Positions 27,586 to 38,325 are shown, counted from the stretch's first letter. The stretch is DNA of 64,000 nt from an uncultured Clostridium sp. (GCA_900553225.1 USCV01000001.1:21662-85661); one strand, 5' to 3'. Translations and numbers: made by a program. Notes: generated from the sequence alone by a model not told the origin.

Positions 27586-30211
27586 ATGGAAAAAAAATAT
27601 GTGTACCTTTTTAATGAAGGAAATGCAGGTATGAAAGAAATATTAGGAGGAAAAGGAGCAAACCTAGCAGAAATGACAAATTTGGGAATGCCAATTCCAC
27701 AGGGATTTACAGTAACAACAGAAAGCTGTAATAAATACTATGCAGACGGTGAAACAATTTCAGAGGAAATAGAAAAGCAAATAAAACAAGCATTAGAAAA
27801 GTTAGAACAAAGAACTAATAAAGTTTTAGGAAATAAAGAAAAACCGCTATTAGTTTCAGTAAGGTCTGGTGCAAGAGCTTCTATGCCAGGAATGATGGAT
27901 ACAATATTAAACTTGGGAATTAATGATGAAGTTGCAAAAGTAATAGCACAAAAAAATAGAAGATTTGCTTATGACAGTTATAGAAGATTCATTCAAATGT
28001 ATAGTGATGTTGTAAAAGAAATACCAAAAAACTTATTTGAAAGAGCAATAGATACTAAAAAAATGCAAAGAGGCTTGAAACTAGATACTGATATGGATGC
28101 AAATGATCTAGAAGATTTAGTAAAGGTATTTAAAGGAATTTATTACAAGCAATTAGGTGAAGAATTTCCACAAGACCCAAAAGAGCAATTATTAGATGCT
28201 ATAAAAGCAGTATTTCGTTCATGGAATAATCCTAGAGCAATTACTTATAGAAGGTTAAATGATATTCCATCTAACTGGGGAACTGCAGTTAATGTACAAG
28301 AAATGGTTTTTGGAAACATGGGAGAGGATTGTGGAACAGGAGTTGCCTTTTCACGAAATCCAGCAACAGGTGAAAACGAAATATTTGGTGAATTTCTTAT
28401 GAATGCTCAAGGAGAAGATGTTGTTGCAGGAATAAGAACACCACAATCTATTGATAAACTTAAGGAAATTAACCCAAAAGTATATGAAGATTTTGCAAAA
28501 TATGCTAAAATGTTGGAAAATCATTATAAAGATATGCAAGATATGGAATTTACCATAGAACATGGAAAGCTATATATGCTTCAAACGAGAAATGGAAAAC
28601 GTACTGCAAATGCTGCGTTAAAAATAGCTGTAGACCTTGCAAATGAAGGTATGATATCGAAAAAAGAAGCTGTTTTAAGAATCGAACCAAAACAATTAGA
28701 ACAATTGTTACATCCAAATTTTAATATAGAAAAATTAAAACTTGCAAAAGCAATAGCTAAGGGACTTGCAGCATCACCAGGAGCTGCAACAGGAAAAGTT
28801 GTATTTTCTGCACAAAAAGCAAAAGAACTTGCAGAAGCTGGAGAAAAAGAGCTTATATTAGTAAGACTTGAAACATCACCAGAAGACATCGAAGGAATGG
28901 TTGTATGTAATCGGTGTTTTAACAGTTAGAGGAGGAATGACATCACATGCAGCAGTTGTAGCACGTGGAATGGGTACTTGTTGTGTGGCCGGCTGTGGAG
29001 AAATAACGATAGACGAAGACAATAAAGTATTTTATGTTTCAAATGGAAGCCAATATCATGAAGGAGATTATATTTCTCTAGATGGTTCTACAGGAAAAGT
29101 ATATGGAGAAAAAATTGAAACAGTTCCAGCATCACTTTCTGGTAACTTTGCAAAACTAATGTCTTGGGCAGATTCATACCGTAAATTAGGAGTTAGAACT
29201 AATGCAGATACTCCAAGAGATGCAAAACAGGCATATGAATTTGGTGCAGAAGGAATTGGTTTATGCAGAACAGAGCATATGTTCTTTGATCCAGATAGAA
29301 TATCAGCAATTCGTGAAATGATAGTTTCAAAAACTTCAGAACAAAGAGAGAAGGCACTAAATAAATTATTGCCAATGCAAAGAGGAGATTTTGAAGGATT
29401 ATATAAAGCAATGAAAGGTTATCCAGTAACAATACGATTACTCGATCCTCCATTACATGAATTTTTGCCACATGAAGATGCTGAGATATCAGAACTTGCA
29501 AAAGATATGGGAATGTCATTTGAAGAATTAAAAGAGATTGTGGTAAGCTTGCACGAATTTAACCCAATGATGGGACACAGAGGATGTAGATTAGATGTAA
29601 CCTATCCTGAAATTGCCAAAATGCAAACAAAAGCAATTATTGAAGCAGCAATAAATGTTAACAGAGAAGGAATGAACATTGTTCCAGAAATTATGATTCC
29701 ATTAATTGGAGATAGCAAAGAATTGAAATTTGTTAAAGAAATTATTACAAAAACTGCCGACAATATTATAGTAAGTTCAGGAGAAAGCCTAAATTACCAT
29801 GTAGGAACAATGATTGAAATACCAAGAGCATGCTTAATTGCAGATAAAATAGCAGAAGATGCAGAATTCTTTTCTTTTGGAACAAATGATTTAACACAAT
29901 TAACATTTGGGTTTAGTCGTGATGATGCTGGAAAATTCTTAAAGTCATATTATGAGAAAAACATTTATGAATTTGATCCATTCGCTAAAATAGATCAAGT
30001 AGGTGTTGGAAAACTTGTAAAAATGGCTGTAGATTTAGGGAAACAAACAAGACCAAATATAAAACTTGGAATTTGTGGGGAGCATGGGGGAAATCCAGAA
30101 ACAATAGAATTCTGCCATAAAATAGGATTAAGTTATGTATCATGTTCACCATATAGAGTTCCAATTGCAAGACTATCAGCAGCTCAAGCAGCAATAAAAA
30201 ATGAAAAATAA
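27586..30211 (+). CDS. ppdK: Pyruvate, phosphate dikinase, read through a +1 shift at CGG
   Basis: PPDK interconverts pyruvate, ATP and phosphate with PEP, AMP and pyrophosphate. The N-terminal ATP-grasp part (FNEGNAGMKEILGGKGANLAEM, SVRSGARASMPGMMDT) runs to an in-phase CGG at 28912, just before the phosphohistidine domain. Skipping the C gives EGMVVCNGVLTVRGGMTSHAAVVARGMG, which holds the catalytic histidine in GGMTSHAA. The PEP-binding barrel follows (RTEHMFF, GHRGCRLDVTYPEI, FGTNDLTQ, GICGEHGG). The joined length is 874 residues, as in the family. Without the shift neither half could work alone. Confidence 0.94.
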
Positions 30212-30231
30212 AAAAAGGAATGAGGTAGAAA

Positions 30232-30849
30232 ATGGGATTATTTGATATTTTTAAAAATGTAACAACAAAGTTTACAAGCAAAGGACAAGCAAAACTTCCA
30301 GAGGCACAGTTCATAAATAGTGCAACTGCAGATAAAGCTTTTATTCATGAAAATGCCTATATAGAGGCATACACAAAGCAACTAAATACTAAACCATCTA
30401 ATATCATTTGCTTAGAAGATAATGGCAAAATAATCAAAATGAAACATAATGACTCGGATATGCAAGTTAAATCAGTGAAGAAATTAAAAGAATCTTTAAA
30501 AGTAGAAGATGGCAGACAGATAGATTTATATAGAGGAATACTAGAAAAAGATGAAAAAAAGAAATTAGTGTACTTTGGATTAGAAAGTGGAGTAAATTTA
30601 CATGATGCATTAAAAGATAAAAATAAAAAATATAAAGTATCAAATAAAATAACAAAGATGTTTACAATGACTCAAGATAATATACCATCAAAGTTTGTAG
30701 GAAGTTTAGTTGAAGATGATATATATAGAAATTATTGTATTACAAAGTCTTCAAAGCTTGAAAATTATGTAGATAGAATAGAGGAAAAGAGAAAGCAAAC
30801 TCTATTAGAAAAAAGACAAAAGAATAAATCTATAAAAAATAAAAAATAA
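30232..30849 (+). CDS. Unknown lysine-rich protein
   Basis: A 205-residue protein starting 21 bases after ppdK with GAGGTAG upstream, so probably cotranscribed. It begins GLFDIFKNV and ends in a strongly basic tail (EKRQKNKSIKNKK). No membrane segment or recognised motif. Not identified; likely cytoplasmic. Confidence 0.65.
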   Translation: MGLFDIFKNVTTKFTSKGQAKLPEAQFINSATADKAFIHENAYIEAYTKQLNTKPSNIICLEDNGKIIKMKHNDSDMQVKSVKKLKESLKVEDGRQIDLYRGILEKDEKKKLVYFGLESGVNLHDALKDKNKKYKVSNKITKMFTMTQDNIPSKFVGSLVEDDIYRNYCITKSSKLENYVDRIEEKRKQTLLEKRQKNKSIKNKK

Positions 30850-30928
30850 ATTTCAATTTAATCCTTGAAAATTTTGGTGATTTATTGTAGAATATATACA
30901 AATTATATAACAAGGGAGTGTTTTTATT

Positions 30929-31285
30929 ATGTCTTTGTTGAAGTTTTCAGTTAAAGAAAGCAATGCCCCTTTTCTCTTTTCTCTTTTAAATTCTTTTATT
31001 GAAAAAGAAGGTGAACAAATTATTCGCAAATTCGGAACGTTTCCTCAAAAAATGCGGATAGATATTAGGCCACTTACAGAACCAAAATTTTTAAGTGTTG
31101 AGATACATGGTGACTTAAATCATATTTGCGATGATTTTATTGAACCGTTAGAAAATTTTCTCAACAATGAAAACAAAGAAAATGATTTGAAGAATGAAGA
31201 GGTAATGCGTTTCTTAGATGAATTAAATTGTTGGCAACTTGTACAGCTAATTGCCTACATCGATGAGACAATCAATAATCAATAA
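30929..31285 (+). CDS. Unknown 118-aa protein with atypical codon use and an in-phase CGG
   Basis: An open frame with AAGGGAG before its ATG and a strong terminator after it, so probably real. I do not recognise the family (FGTFPQKMRIDIRPL near residue 40, DELNCWQLVQLIAYI at the end). It is odd in two ways. It uses CGC, CGT, CCC and CTT codons more than its neighbours, suggesting transfer. It is also the only gene seen in which an in-phase CGG (31055) would have to be read as a normal arginine codon: a +1 shift there would hit TAG two codons later and leave about 43 residues. Confidence 0.6.
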   Translation: MSLLKFSVKESNAPFLFSLLNSFIEKEGEQIIRKFGTFPQKMRIDIRPLTEPKFLSVEIHGDLNHICDDFIEPLENFLNNENKENDLKNEEVMRFLDELNCWQLVQLIAYIDETINNQ

Positions 31286-31289
31286 AAAA

Positions 31290-31335
31290 CAAAAAGGGAG
31301 ATCTTTTAATTTTGATCTCTCTTTTCCCTTTTTAA
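31290..31335 (+). terminator. Terminator after the 30929 gene
   Basis: AGGGAGATC and GATCTCTCT arms with T-rich flank, between convergent genes. Confidence 0.75.
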
Positions 31336-31344
31336 GATAAAAAA

Positions 31345-33192
31345 CTATAAATCTATTGTAGGTTGATATTTTTCAAGCCACATATTAACTTGGCAAAGGT
31401 AAGCCATAAGCTGAGGACCTGTCATTAACTGGCCAAACCAAGGTCTAGTAAATGCTTTCCCATCTGTCTTAATAATATCTAAAATATATTGTCTATTTAA
31501 TAATGAGTTAATTGGAGCGTTTTTATTTTCCATTATATCTGTTAACATTCCTTTGACTTTTTGCAGATAAGTTGGATTCCAAGTTTTAGGATATGGGCTC
31601 TTTTTACGATCAACAATTTCAGAAGGAAGTAAATCTTTCATAACATAACGTAAAAGTCCTTTTTCGCGCCCATTTAAAGCTTTAATTTCCCATGGAATAT
31701 TCCATACATATTGTGCTAATCGATAATCACAAAATGGAACTCTTATTTCAAAACCATTATACATTGCCATTCTATCAGAACGATCTAAAAGTGTTTGCAT
31801 AAACCAATTTAATGTCAAATGAGAGATTTTTCTTTTTTCTTGTGTTTCTTTTGAATCTGTATCTAAAATATTAACTTCATTTAAACTTTCAGCATAACGG
31901 AAATTAACATAATCTTTTAAATGAACTTTTTTCGCAATCTCAGGATTTAAGAGAGTCTGTCTTTCGTCTAACGCAATTGACCATGGAAATGTCCCACTAT
32001 TTAAAGCATCATCACGGAAAAACCATGGATAACCACCAAAGATTTCATCTGAACATTCTCCAGTTAAGGTAACAGTAGCATGCTTTTTAACATTTTTGCA
32101 AAATAAAAGAAGTGAAGAATCAACATCAGCCATTCCTGGATAATCTCTTGCAAGCATTGCATCTTCTAAACTGTCTGCAAGTTCGGGAGTGTCTAAAATT
32201 ATAGAATGATGATTAGTGTTAAGTTTATTTTTCATTAAATTAATATAGTAATTATCAGAATTAGGCTGAAAATCGGTTTTAACAAAGTTTTTATCATTAT
32301 CCACATAATCTACCGAATAAGTATTTAAAGGTGGTAATCCTTTTTCTTTACAGTAATTTGCGGCATATAAAGTTATTATACTAGAATCTAATCCTCCAGA
32401 TAAAAAAGTACATAATGGAACATCAGAAACTAGTTGTCTACGAATAGAATCTTCTAATAAGAATCTGACCTTATCACATGTTGTTCCAAAGCTATCTTTA
32501 TGAGGTAAAGAAACAAGTGACCAATACTTTTCTACATGTAACCCAGAACTATTAAAAACACCATAGCTTGCTGGTTTTAACTCATGAATATCTTTAAAAA
32601 TGCCATGACCTGGTGTATGACTTGGTCCTAATCCAAACAATTCGCTAATTCCTTCAGAATCAATTTTAGCTGTAATTCCTGGATATTTAAATAAAGCTTT
32701 TACTTCTGAAGCAAAAACGAAAGTACCATCTACTATAGAATAGTAAAAAGGTTTAACTCCAAAATGATCTCTTGCAACAAATAATTCTTTTTCTTTTGAA
32801 TTCCATATTGCAAAAGAAAAAATTCCATTTAATTTGTGAATAATATCATATTTCCAAAAAGAAAAGCCTTTAAGTAAAACTTCTGTATCGCTATGTCCAT
32901 CAAAAGTAAAACCATTTTCTGAAAGTTCATCCTTTAATTCTTTTGTATTATATATTTGACCATTATATACTAAAGAATAAGTATTTCCTTGATATCTAAA
33001 AATCATAGGCTGCTTTCCACCATCTGGGTCTATAACAATTAATCTTTTATGACCAAGACAAACATTCTCTTCAAAGTACATTCCGTCTTCATCAGGGCCC
33101 CTTTTAGCAATTTCATTATTCATATTGTTTAGAACATTCCTAAAACTTGAAACATCTTTAAATGGATTTGCAAATCCAACTAAACCACACAT
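31345..33192 (-). CDS. asnB: Glutamine-hydrolysing asparagine synthetase
   Basis: A 615-residue class II amidotransferase that makes asparagine from aspartate, ATP and glutamine. The N-terminal nucleophile is exposed as MCGLVGF, followed by RGPDEDGMY, VYNGQIYNTKEL and a C-terminal synthetase domain with the PP-loop LSGGLDSSI and GECSDEIFGGYPW. Monocistronic by position, opposite to both neighbours. TAGGTGG-type purines precede the start (AGGTAC region at 33199). Its five visible CGG trinucleotides all straddle codons. Confidence 0.95.
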   Translation of the reverse strand: MCGLVGFANPFKDVSSFRNVLNNMNNEIAKRGPDEDGMYFEENVCLGHKRLIVIDPDGGKQPMIFRYQGNTYSLVYNGQIYNTKELKDELSENGFTFDGHSDTEVLLKGFSFWKYDIIHKLNGIFSFAIWNSKEKELFVARDHFGVKPFYYSIVDGTFVFASEVKALFKYPGITAKIDSEGISELFGLGPSHTPGHGIFKDIHELKPASYGVFNSSGLHVEKYWSLVSLPHKDSFGTTCDKVRFLLEDSIRRQLVSDVPLCTFLSGGLDSSIITLYAANYCKEKGLPPLNTYSVDYVDNDKNFVKTDFQPNSDNYYINLMKNKLNTNHHSIILDTPELADSLEDAMLARDYPGMADVDSSLLLFCKNVKKHATVTLTGECSDEIFGGYPWFFRDDALNSGTFPWSIALDERQTLLNPEIAKKVHLKDYVNFRYAESLNEVNILDTDSKETQEKRKISHLTLNWFMQTLLDRSDRMAMYNGFEIRVPFCDYRLAQYVWNIPWEIKALNGREKGLLRYVMKDLLPSEIVDRKKSPYPKTWNPTYLQKVKGMLTDIMENKNAPINSLLNRQYILDIIKTDGKAFTRPWFGQLMTGPQLMAYLCQVNMWLEKYQPTIDL

Positions 33193-33259
33193 AATAAAGT
33201 ACCTCCATATGTTTTTTTATTAGTATATGCCAAATAAATAAAAAAGTTTCGGAATACAA

Positions 33260-33288
33260 TTGACAAAACGAAAAAAAACTAGTATACT
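33260..33288 (+). promoter_or_regulatory. Sigma-A promoter of rpmF
   Basis: TTGACA at 33260-33265 and TATACT at 33283-33288 with a 17-base spacer, about 75 bases before the rpmF start codon. Confidence 0.75.
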
Positions 33289-33365
33289 TTTAAGGTGACA
33301 AAATAATAATGTTAAAAATTAGAATATATACATAATTCTAGATATATACAAGGGAGGGAATAAAA

Positions 33366-33548
33366 ATGGCACAACCAAAAAGAAGATGGTCAAAAGCAAG
33401 AACACATTTAAAAAGATCTACATGGAAATTAGAAAAACAAAATTTAGTAGAATGTTCACACTGTCATCAACCTATAATGCAACATAGAATATGCCCAAGT
33501 TGCGGATATTATAATGGAAAACAGGTAGTTACAAAAAAAGAAGCATAA
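33366..33548 (+). CDS. rpmF: 50S ribosomal protein L32
   Basis: A 60-residue L32 with the usual start (AQPKRRWSKARTHLKRS) and a zinc ribbon made of CSHCHQP and CPSCGYYNG. AAGGGAGGG precedes the ATG. In many Firmicutes rpmF sits beside plsX and fatty-acid genes; here it stands alone between a promoter and a terminator. Confidence 0.97.
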   Translation: MAQPKRRWSKARTHLKRSTWKLEKQNLVECSHCHQPIMQHRICPSCGYYNGKQVVTKKEA

Positions 33549-33557
33549 AAAGAAAAT

Positions 33558-33593
33558 AATATGCCATACAAAAATAGTATGGTATATTTTTTT
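33558..33593 (+). terminator. Terminator after rpmF
   Basis: Arms ATATGCCATAC and GTATGGTATAT followed by seven T. Confidence 0.8.
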
Positions 33594-33692
33594 ATTCAAA
33601 AAATACTATTGAAATTTTTAACAAACAAAAGTATAATTTAAAAAATAATAGTAAAGAAAGATATTAAATAAATTTAATAATGGGTGAAAACT

Positions 33693-33884
33693 ATGAAATC
33701 ATATTTAATAAAAGATACTTCAAAAGAAGAAAGAAAAGAAATTGTAAAAAAAGCATTAGCGGTTTCTTGCGTAGGTGGGAAGATGCCAAGTCAAGATGTT
33801 TTAGATTTAGCTAAAGAATATATTGATGGAAATATGGAAATTGCCGAAATTCAGAAAAAAGTATTAAATAAATATAAAAAATAA
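33693..33884 (+). CDS. VbhA-like antitoxin of the following Fic protein
   Basis: A 63-residue helical protein of the antitoxin VbhA type: SKEERKEIVKKALAVS, then PSQDVLDLAKEYIDGNMEIAEIQKKV. In VbhA the inhibitory helix has SxxxEG, whose glutamate blocks ATP in Fic; here the corresponding residues read SCVGGK, so the glutamate is not obvious. It lies 17 bases before fic. GGGTG six bases before ATG 33693 supports that start over GTG 33684. Confidence 0.75.
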   Translation: MKSYLIKDTSKEERKEIVKKALAVSCVGGKMPSQDVLDLAKEYIDGNMEIAEIQKKVLNKYKK

Positions 33885-33901
33885 AAAGGAGTCTGTAATA
33901 T

Positions 33902-34610
33902 ATGAAGGAAGAATTACAAGAACAGTATGAATTAGAAAAAAAGGAGCTATATAATTTATATAAAAGAGATCCATATGTATATAAGAATGGTACATTAAAG
34001 AATAAACTAGGTATTACAGATTACGAAGAATTAAGACAAGCAGAATCAGACATTTCTTTTATTAAGTTATTTACACTTGAGCAAGATTTATCAATTCAAA
34101 AATTTGATGTTAATGATATAAAAAGAATTCATAAGTATATTTTAGGGGATATATTTGATTGGGCAGGTGAGTTTAGGACTGTTCCAATAGTAAAGTCAGA
34201 AAAAATACTACGGAGGAGATACTGTTAGATATGCAGAGCCTGAAGAAATACAAACAAATTTAAGTAATGCAGTTAGAAGGCTAAATAATGCAAGCTGGTC
34301 TAAAAAGAAAATTGATCAACTAGTAACAGATTTTACTATGGACATTGCATATATGTGGCAAACGCATCCATTTAGAGATGGAAACACAAGGACTATGATT
34401 GCATATGCATTGCAATTTGCAGAGCAACATGGGTTTAAATTAGACGAAAACCTGATATTACAGCATTTTGATTATGTAAGAGGAGGCTTGGTATGGGCTT
34501 CACAAGAAAATTATTCCGATTTTAGTTATTTGAAAAAAATTTTTAAGGATGCAATCTTAAGGCAGAAAAATATAAATTCAACCAATCAAATAGAAAATCA
34601 AGAAAGATAA
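33902..34610 (+). CDS. fic: Fic family protein (probable AMP transferase), read through a +1 shift at CGG
   Basis: Fic enzymes transfer AMP or related groups from nucleotides to target proteins. The frame from 33902 (AAGGAG upstream) reads HKYILGDIFDWAGEFRTV and VKSEKIL, then meets an in-phase CGG at 34211. Skipping the C gives KILGGDTVRYAEPEEI, matching the beta-hairpin region of the family, and continues to the active-site motif HPFRDGNTRT. The joined protein has 235 residues. Without the shift the motif-bearing half is lost. With the VbhA-like gene it forms a toxin-antitoxin-like pair. Confidence 0.88.
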
Positions 34611-34745
34611 GTATGATTTCTAGTTGTTATTATAGGCTTAATAAAGTGGCAATAGCTTCGATATATTAATTATTAATAAAAAAATGTTTTATTTAATAGT
34701 ATATTGTGATATAATCACGATACAAAAGAAATAGAGGTGAAATTT

Positions 34746-36074
34746 ATGGCAAAACCAACAGTTGCAATTGTAGGTAGACCAAATGTTGGAAAATCAACAT
34801 TTTTTAATTATTTAGCAGGGAAAAGAATATCAATTGTTGAAGATACTCCAGGTGTAACTAGAGATAGAATTTATGCTGAAACAAATTGGAGAGGAAGAAA
34901 TTTTACAATAATTGATACAGGAGGAATAGAACCAGAATCTGAAGATATTATTATATCACAAATGCGTAGACAGGCAGATATTGCAATCGAAATAGCAGAT
35001 GTTATAGTATTTGTAACAGATATAAAACAAGGTGTAACTCAAAGTGATAAAGAAATTGCTTTAATGCTCAAAAAATCTAATAAACCAATAGTACTTGTTT
35101 GTAATAAAGCAGATAATTATGGAAAGGTTTCTGATGATATTTATGAATTTTATAATTTAGGAATTGGTGAACCTCATGCTGTATCATCTGCAAATGCTAT
35201 AGGGATTGGAGATGTTTTAGATGCAATTTATGAACATTTTCCAGAATGTACATCAGACGATGATGATTCAAGTCTTATTAAAGTAGCAGTTATAGGAAAA
35301 CCAAATGTAGGAAAGTCGTCATTAATTAATAAAATTTTAGGAGAAAACAGAGTAATTGTAAGTAATATAGCCGGAACGACACGTGATGCTATCGACTCAT
35401 ATTTTGAAAATGAATATGGAAAGTATGTATTCATTGATACTGCTGGTATTAGAAGAAAAAATAAAGTAACTGAAAATCTAGAAAGATACAGTGTAATGCG
35501 TTCACTACTTGCAGTCGAAAGAGCAGATGTATGTTTACTTATGTTAGATGCAAATGAAGGTGTAACAGAACAAGATGCAAAAATCGCAGGAGAGGCTCAC
35601 GAAGCTGGAAAAGGAGTTATTATTGTTGTAAATAAATGGGATGCATACGAAAAAGATGATAAAACTACAGAGAAGTATAAAAAGGAAGTTTATAATAAGC
35701 TTGCATATTTATCTTATGCACCAATTATATTTATATCAGCTAAAACAGGACAAAGAGTAAATAAAATATACGAATTAATTAACAATGTTGCAAACCAAAA
35801 TGCAATGAGAATTTCAACTGCTGTATTAAATCAAGTTCTTAATGAAGCAATAGCAATAGTACAGCCACCAACAGATAAAGGAAAGCGTCTAAAAATATAT
35901 TATATGACTCAAGGCTCTACAAAGCCACCAACATTTGTTGTATTTGTAAATGATAAAAAACTATTTCATTTTTCATATGAAAGATATTTAGTAAATCAAT
36001 TACGAAAGGAATTTATTTTAACCGGAACTCCGATTAGAATAATTGTAAGAGAAAAAAAGGATAAAGATGTATAA
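34746..36074 (+). CDS. der: Ribosome-assembly GTPase Der (EngA)
   Basis: A 442-residue protein with two GTPase domains in tandem. The first has [18 protein letters not shown] and NKAD; the second, from about residue 180, has [17 protein letters not shown] and NKWD; a C-terminal KH-like domain follows. It acts in 50S subunit maturation. The ATG at 34746 follows GAGGTG; a TATAAT at 34710-34715 is a likely -10 element. plsY and gpsA follow in the same direction. Confidence 0.96.
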   Translation: MAKPTVAIVGRPNVGKSTFFNYLAGKRISIVEDTPGVTRDRIYAETNWRGRNFTIIDTGGIEPESEDIIISQMRRQADIAIEIADVIVFVTDIKQGVTQSDKEIALMLKKSNKPIVLVCNKADNYGKVSDDIYEFYNLGIGEPHAVSSANAIGIGDVLDAIYEHFPECTSDDDDSSLIKVAVIGKPNVGKSSLINKILGENRVIVSNIAGTTRDAIDSYFENEYGKYVFIDTAGIRRKNKVTENLERYSVMRSLLAVERADVCLLMLDANEGVTEQDAKIAGEAHEAGKGVIIVVNKWDAYEKDDKTTEKYKKEVYNKLAYLSYAPIIFISAKTGQRVNKIYELINNVANQNAMRISTAVLNQVLNEAIAIVQPPTDKGKRLKIYYMTQGSTKPPTFVVFVNDKKLFHFSYERYLVNQLRKEFILTGTPIRIIVREKKDKDV

Positions 36075-36097
36075 AATAAGATGGGAGTTGATTTTTT

Positions 36098-36721
36098 ATG
36101 ACTGCATATATAGTTATGGCGATAATAGCATATGCTATAGGTAGTGTTAATTTTTCGGTAATATTTAGTAGAAAATTTGCAGGATTTGATGTAAGAGAAA
36201 AGGGAAGTGGAAATGCTGGTACGACCAATATGTTAAGAACTGTTGGAAAAAAAGCAGCAATAATTACACTTGTTTGTGATATTTTAAAAGGTGTAGTTTC
36301 AATATTAATTGCAATATTAATTGGTAATATTGCAAAAGATGTTGATAAAGCTATTCTTGTTCAAATTGCAGGTTTTTGTGCTGTACTTGGACATACATTT
36401 CCAATCTTTTTTGAATTTAGAGGAGGCAAGGGTGTTGCAACTTGTTTAGGAATTTTATTACTTACAAATTGGCAAATTGGATTAATATGCCTTACATTTG
36501 GGGTATTATTAATTGCAATAACTAGAATGGTCTCTTTAGGTTCGATTATGGCTGCAATTTTATATCCAATTTTAACAATCTTTATACATGAAAATTATAT
36601 TGTAGATGGAAATTATGTTATTTTTGGAATATTGTTAGGTCTATTTGTTGTGTTTAATCATAGAAAAAACCTACAAAGAATAATAAGTGGTACAGAGAAT
36701 AAAATTAGTTTTAAAAAATAG
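36098..36721 (+). CDS. plsY: Acyl-phosphate:glycerol-3-phosphate acyltransferase
   Basis: A 207-residue membrane protein with about five to six segments that makes lysophosphatidic acid from acyl-phosphate. Motifs: IGSVNFSVIFSR, GSGNAGTTNMLRT and GHTFPIFFEFRGGKGVAT. Gene order der-plsY-gpsA is common in Firmicutes and links phospholipid synthesis genes. Confidence 0.95.
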   Translation: MTAYIVMAIIAYAIGSVNFSVIFSRKFAGFDVREKGSGNAGTTNMLRTVGKKAAIITLVCDILKGVVSILIAILIGNIAKDVDKAILVQIAGFCAVLGHTFPIFFEFRGGKGVATCLGILLLTNWQIGLICLTFGVLLIAITRMVSLGSIMAAILYPILTIFIHENYIVDGNYVIFGILLGLFVVFNHRKNLQRIISGTENKISFKK

Positions 36722-36741
36722 AATATATAACGGAGGAAAAA

Positions 36742-37725
36742 ATGAAAAAGGTTGCAATTATAGGAAGTGGAAGTTGGGGAGTTGCACTTGCAATTCACTT
36801 AGCTAAAATGAATAATGAGGTAAAAATATGGTCGTTTGAAAAAGAAGAAGCAGATTTAATCAATAATGAAAAAAAATGTAAATTTTTGCCTAATGTAGAT
36901 TTACCTGATAATATTGTTTGTTATACAAATATGGAAGAAGTAATTAAAGATTCTGATGTGGTTTTACATGTTACACCATCAAAGTTCACAAGAAATATAA
37001 TAAAACAATACAAAGGATATTTAAGTAATCAACCAGTTATAATGTGTTCAAAAGGATTTGAAAGTGATACATTATATACATTAAATGAAGTTATGAAAGA
37101 AGAAATGCCAAATATTAAAACAGGAGTATTTTCAGGACCTAGCCATGCAGAAGAGGTAGCAATAGGTGTACCTACAGCTATTGTAATTGCTTCAAAAGAT
37201 GAAAAAGTAAGATGTGATATTCAAGATTTGTTTATGAATGAAAATATGAGAATATATACTTCTGAAGACTTAATTGGAGTAGAAGTAGGTGGCGGTCTAA
37301 AAAATATAATTGCATTTTGCGCTGGAATTGCCGCAGAAATTGGACTTGGAGATAATAGCTTTGCAGCTCTTGTAACTAGAGGGTTAGTTGAGATAAAAAG
37401 ATTAGGAACAGCAATGGGAGGAAATGTAGACACTATTTATGGTTTAACTGGTCTTGGCGATTTATTAGTTACTTGCCTAAGTGAACATAGTAGAAATAGA
37501 AGAGCAGGTAAACTAATTGGAAGAGGTCTATCTATTGAAGAAGCAAAAAAGGAAGTTGGAATGACAATAGAAAGTATTGATAATATTGAAGTTGCATATA
37601 AACTTGCTAAAAAGTATAATATAGAAATGCCTATAGTAAATGCAGTATATTCTGTACTTTATGAAGGACTTAAACCAGAACTTGCGGTAAAAATGTTAAT
37701 GACTCGACAAAGAAAATGTGAATAA
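36742..37725 (+). CDS. gpsA: Glycerol-3-phosphate dehydrogenase [NAD(P)+]
   Basis: A 327-residue enzyme making sn-glycerol 3-phosphate for phospholipids. GSGSWGVALA is the nucleotide-binding loop; FSGPSHAEEV, VGGGLKNIIAF and TGLGDLLVTCLSEHSRNRRAG are family motifs. It follows plsY by 20 bases with CGGAGG as ribosome site (that CGG is untranslated). Confidence 0.95.
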   Translation: MKKVAIIGSGSWGVALAIHLAKMNNEVKIWSFEKEEADLINNEKKCKFLPNVDLPDNIVCYTNMEEVIKDSDVVLHVTPSKFTRNIIKQYKGYLSNQPVIMCSKGFESDTLYTLNEVMKEEMPNIKTGVFSGPSHAEEVAIGVPTAIVIASKDEKVRCDIQDLFMNENMRIYTSEDLIGVEVGGGLKNIIAFCAGIAAEIGLGDNSFAALVTRGLVEIKRLGTAMGGNVDTIYGLTGLGDLLVTCLSEHSRNRRAGKLIGRGLSIEEAKKEVGMTIESIDNIEVAYKLAKKYNIEMPIVNAVYSVLYEGLKPELAVKMLMTRQRKCE

Positions 37726-37785
37726 ATTTTTAAATTCTTTACATACTAATACAAAAATAGAGAGTAATTAAGGAGGAATTCTAAA

Positions 37786-38232
37786 ATGGAATTTATAGAA
37801 AAAATTACAAAAACAGCAAGCCAAACTTATAAGCATACTACGGAAAAAACTAGCAAAATAGCAAAAGAAGTAAAATTAAAATCAATAATGAATCAAGACA
37901 AACAAAAAATTCGTCAAATATACGAAAAAATTGGTGAAAGAGTTTACCAAAATCATATAAGAGAAAATGATGAAAATGCAGTAGAAGAAATAGAAAGATT
38001 ATGTCATGAAGTTGATGCATATAGTGAAGAAATTGAAAACACAAGAATGGAAATATTAAAACTAAAAGATTTAAAACAATGTCCATATTGTAATTATGAA
38101 ATTGCTTTGAGTTTCAGTTTCTGTCCAAACTGTGGAGCAAAGCAAGAAAATAACAGCAGTGAAGAAACTACTAAAGAAGAAAATACAGAAAGCCAAGAAA
38201 ATGAAAACTCAAATGAGAGTTCACAAGAATAA
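37786..38232 (+). CDS. Zinc-ribbon coiled-coil protein, unknown function
   Basis: A 148-residue protein. Residues 1-100 are a charged helical region, probably coiled coil, followed by a zinc ribbon with CPYCNYEI and CPNCGAK and an acidic Glu/Asn/Ser tail. AAGGAGG precedes the ATG. It resembles small Firmicutes zinc-ribbon proteins without assigned function. Confidence 0.75.
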   Translation: MEFIEKITKTASQTYKHTTEKTSKIAKEVKLKSIMNQDKQKIRQIYEKIGERVYQNHIRENDENAVEEIERLCHEVDAYSEEIENTRMEILKLKDLKQCPYCNYEIALSFSFCPNCGAKQENNSSEETTKEENTESQENENSNESSQE

Positions 38233-38244
38233 AAAATGAAATGT

Positions 38245-38288
38245 AAAAAACTAAAGTAATATTCGAAAAAATATTCTTTAGTTTTTTT
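38245..38288 (+). terminator. Terminator after the zinc-ribbon gene
   Basis: AAACTAAAG...AATATT against AATATTCTTTAGTTT with a T-run. Confidence 0.75.
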
Positions 38289-38325
38289 ATATGTTTAATT
38301 TGCCAAACGATAAAAGTATTATTAT

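Noticed and set aside
28868..30211. Second PPDK-like gene starting at 28868
   Set aside because: The start lies inside the first part without a ribosome site; it is the C-terminal half of the same enzyme.
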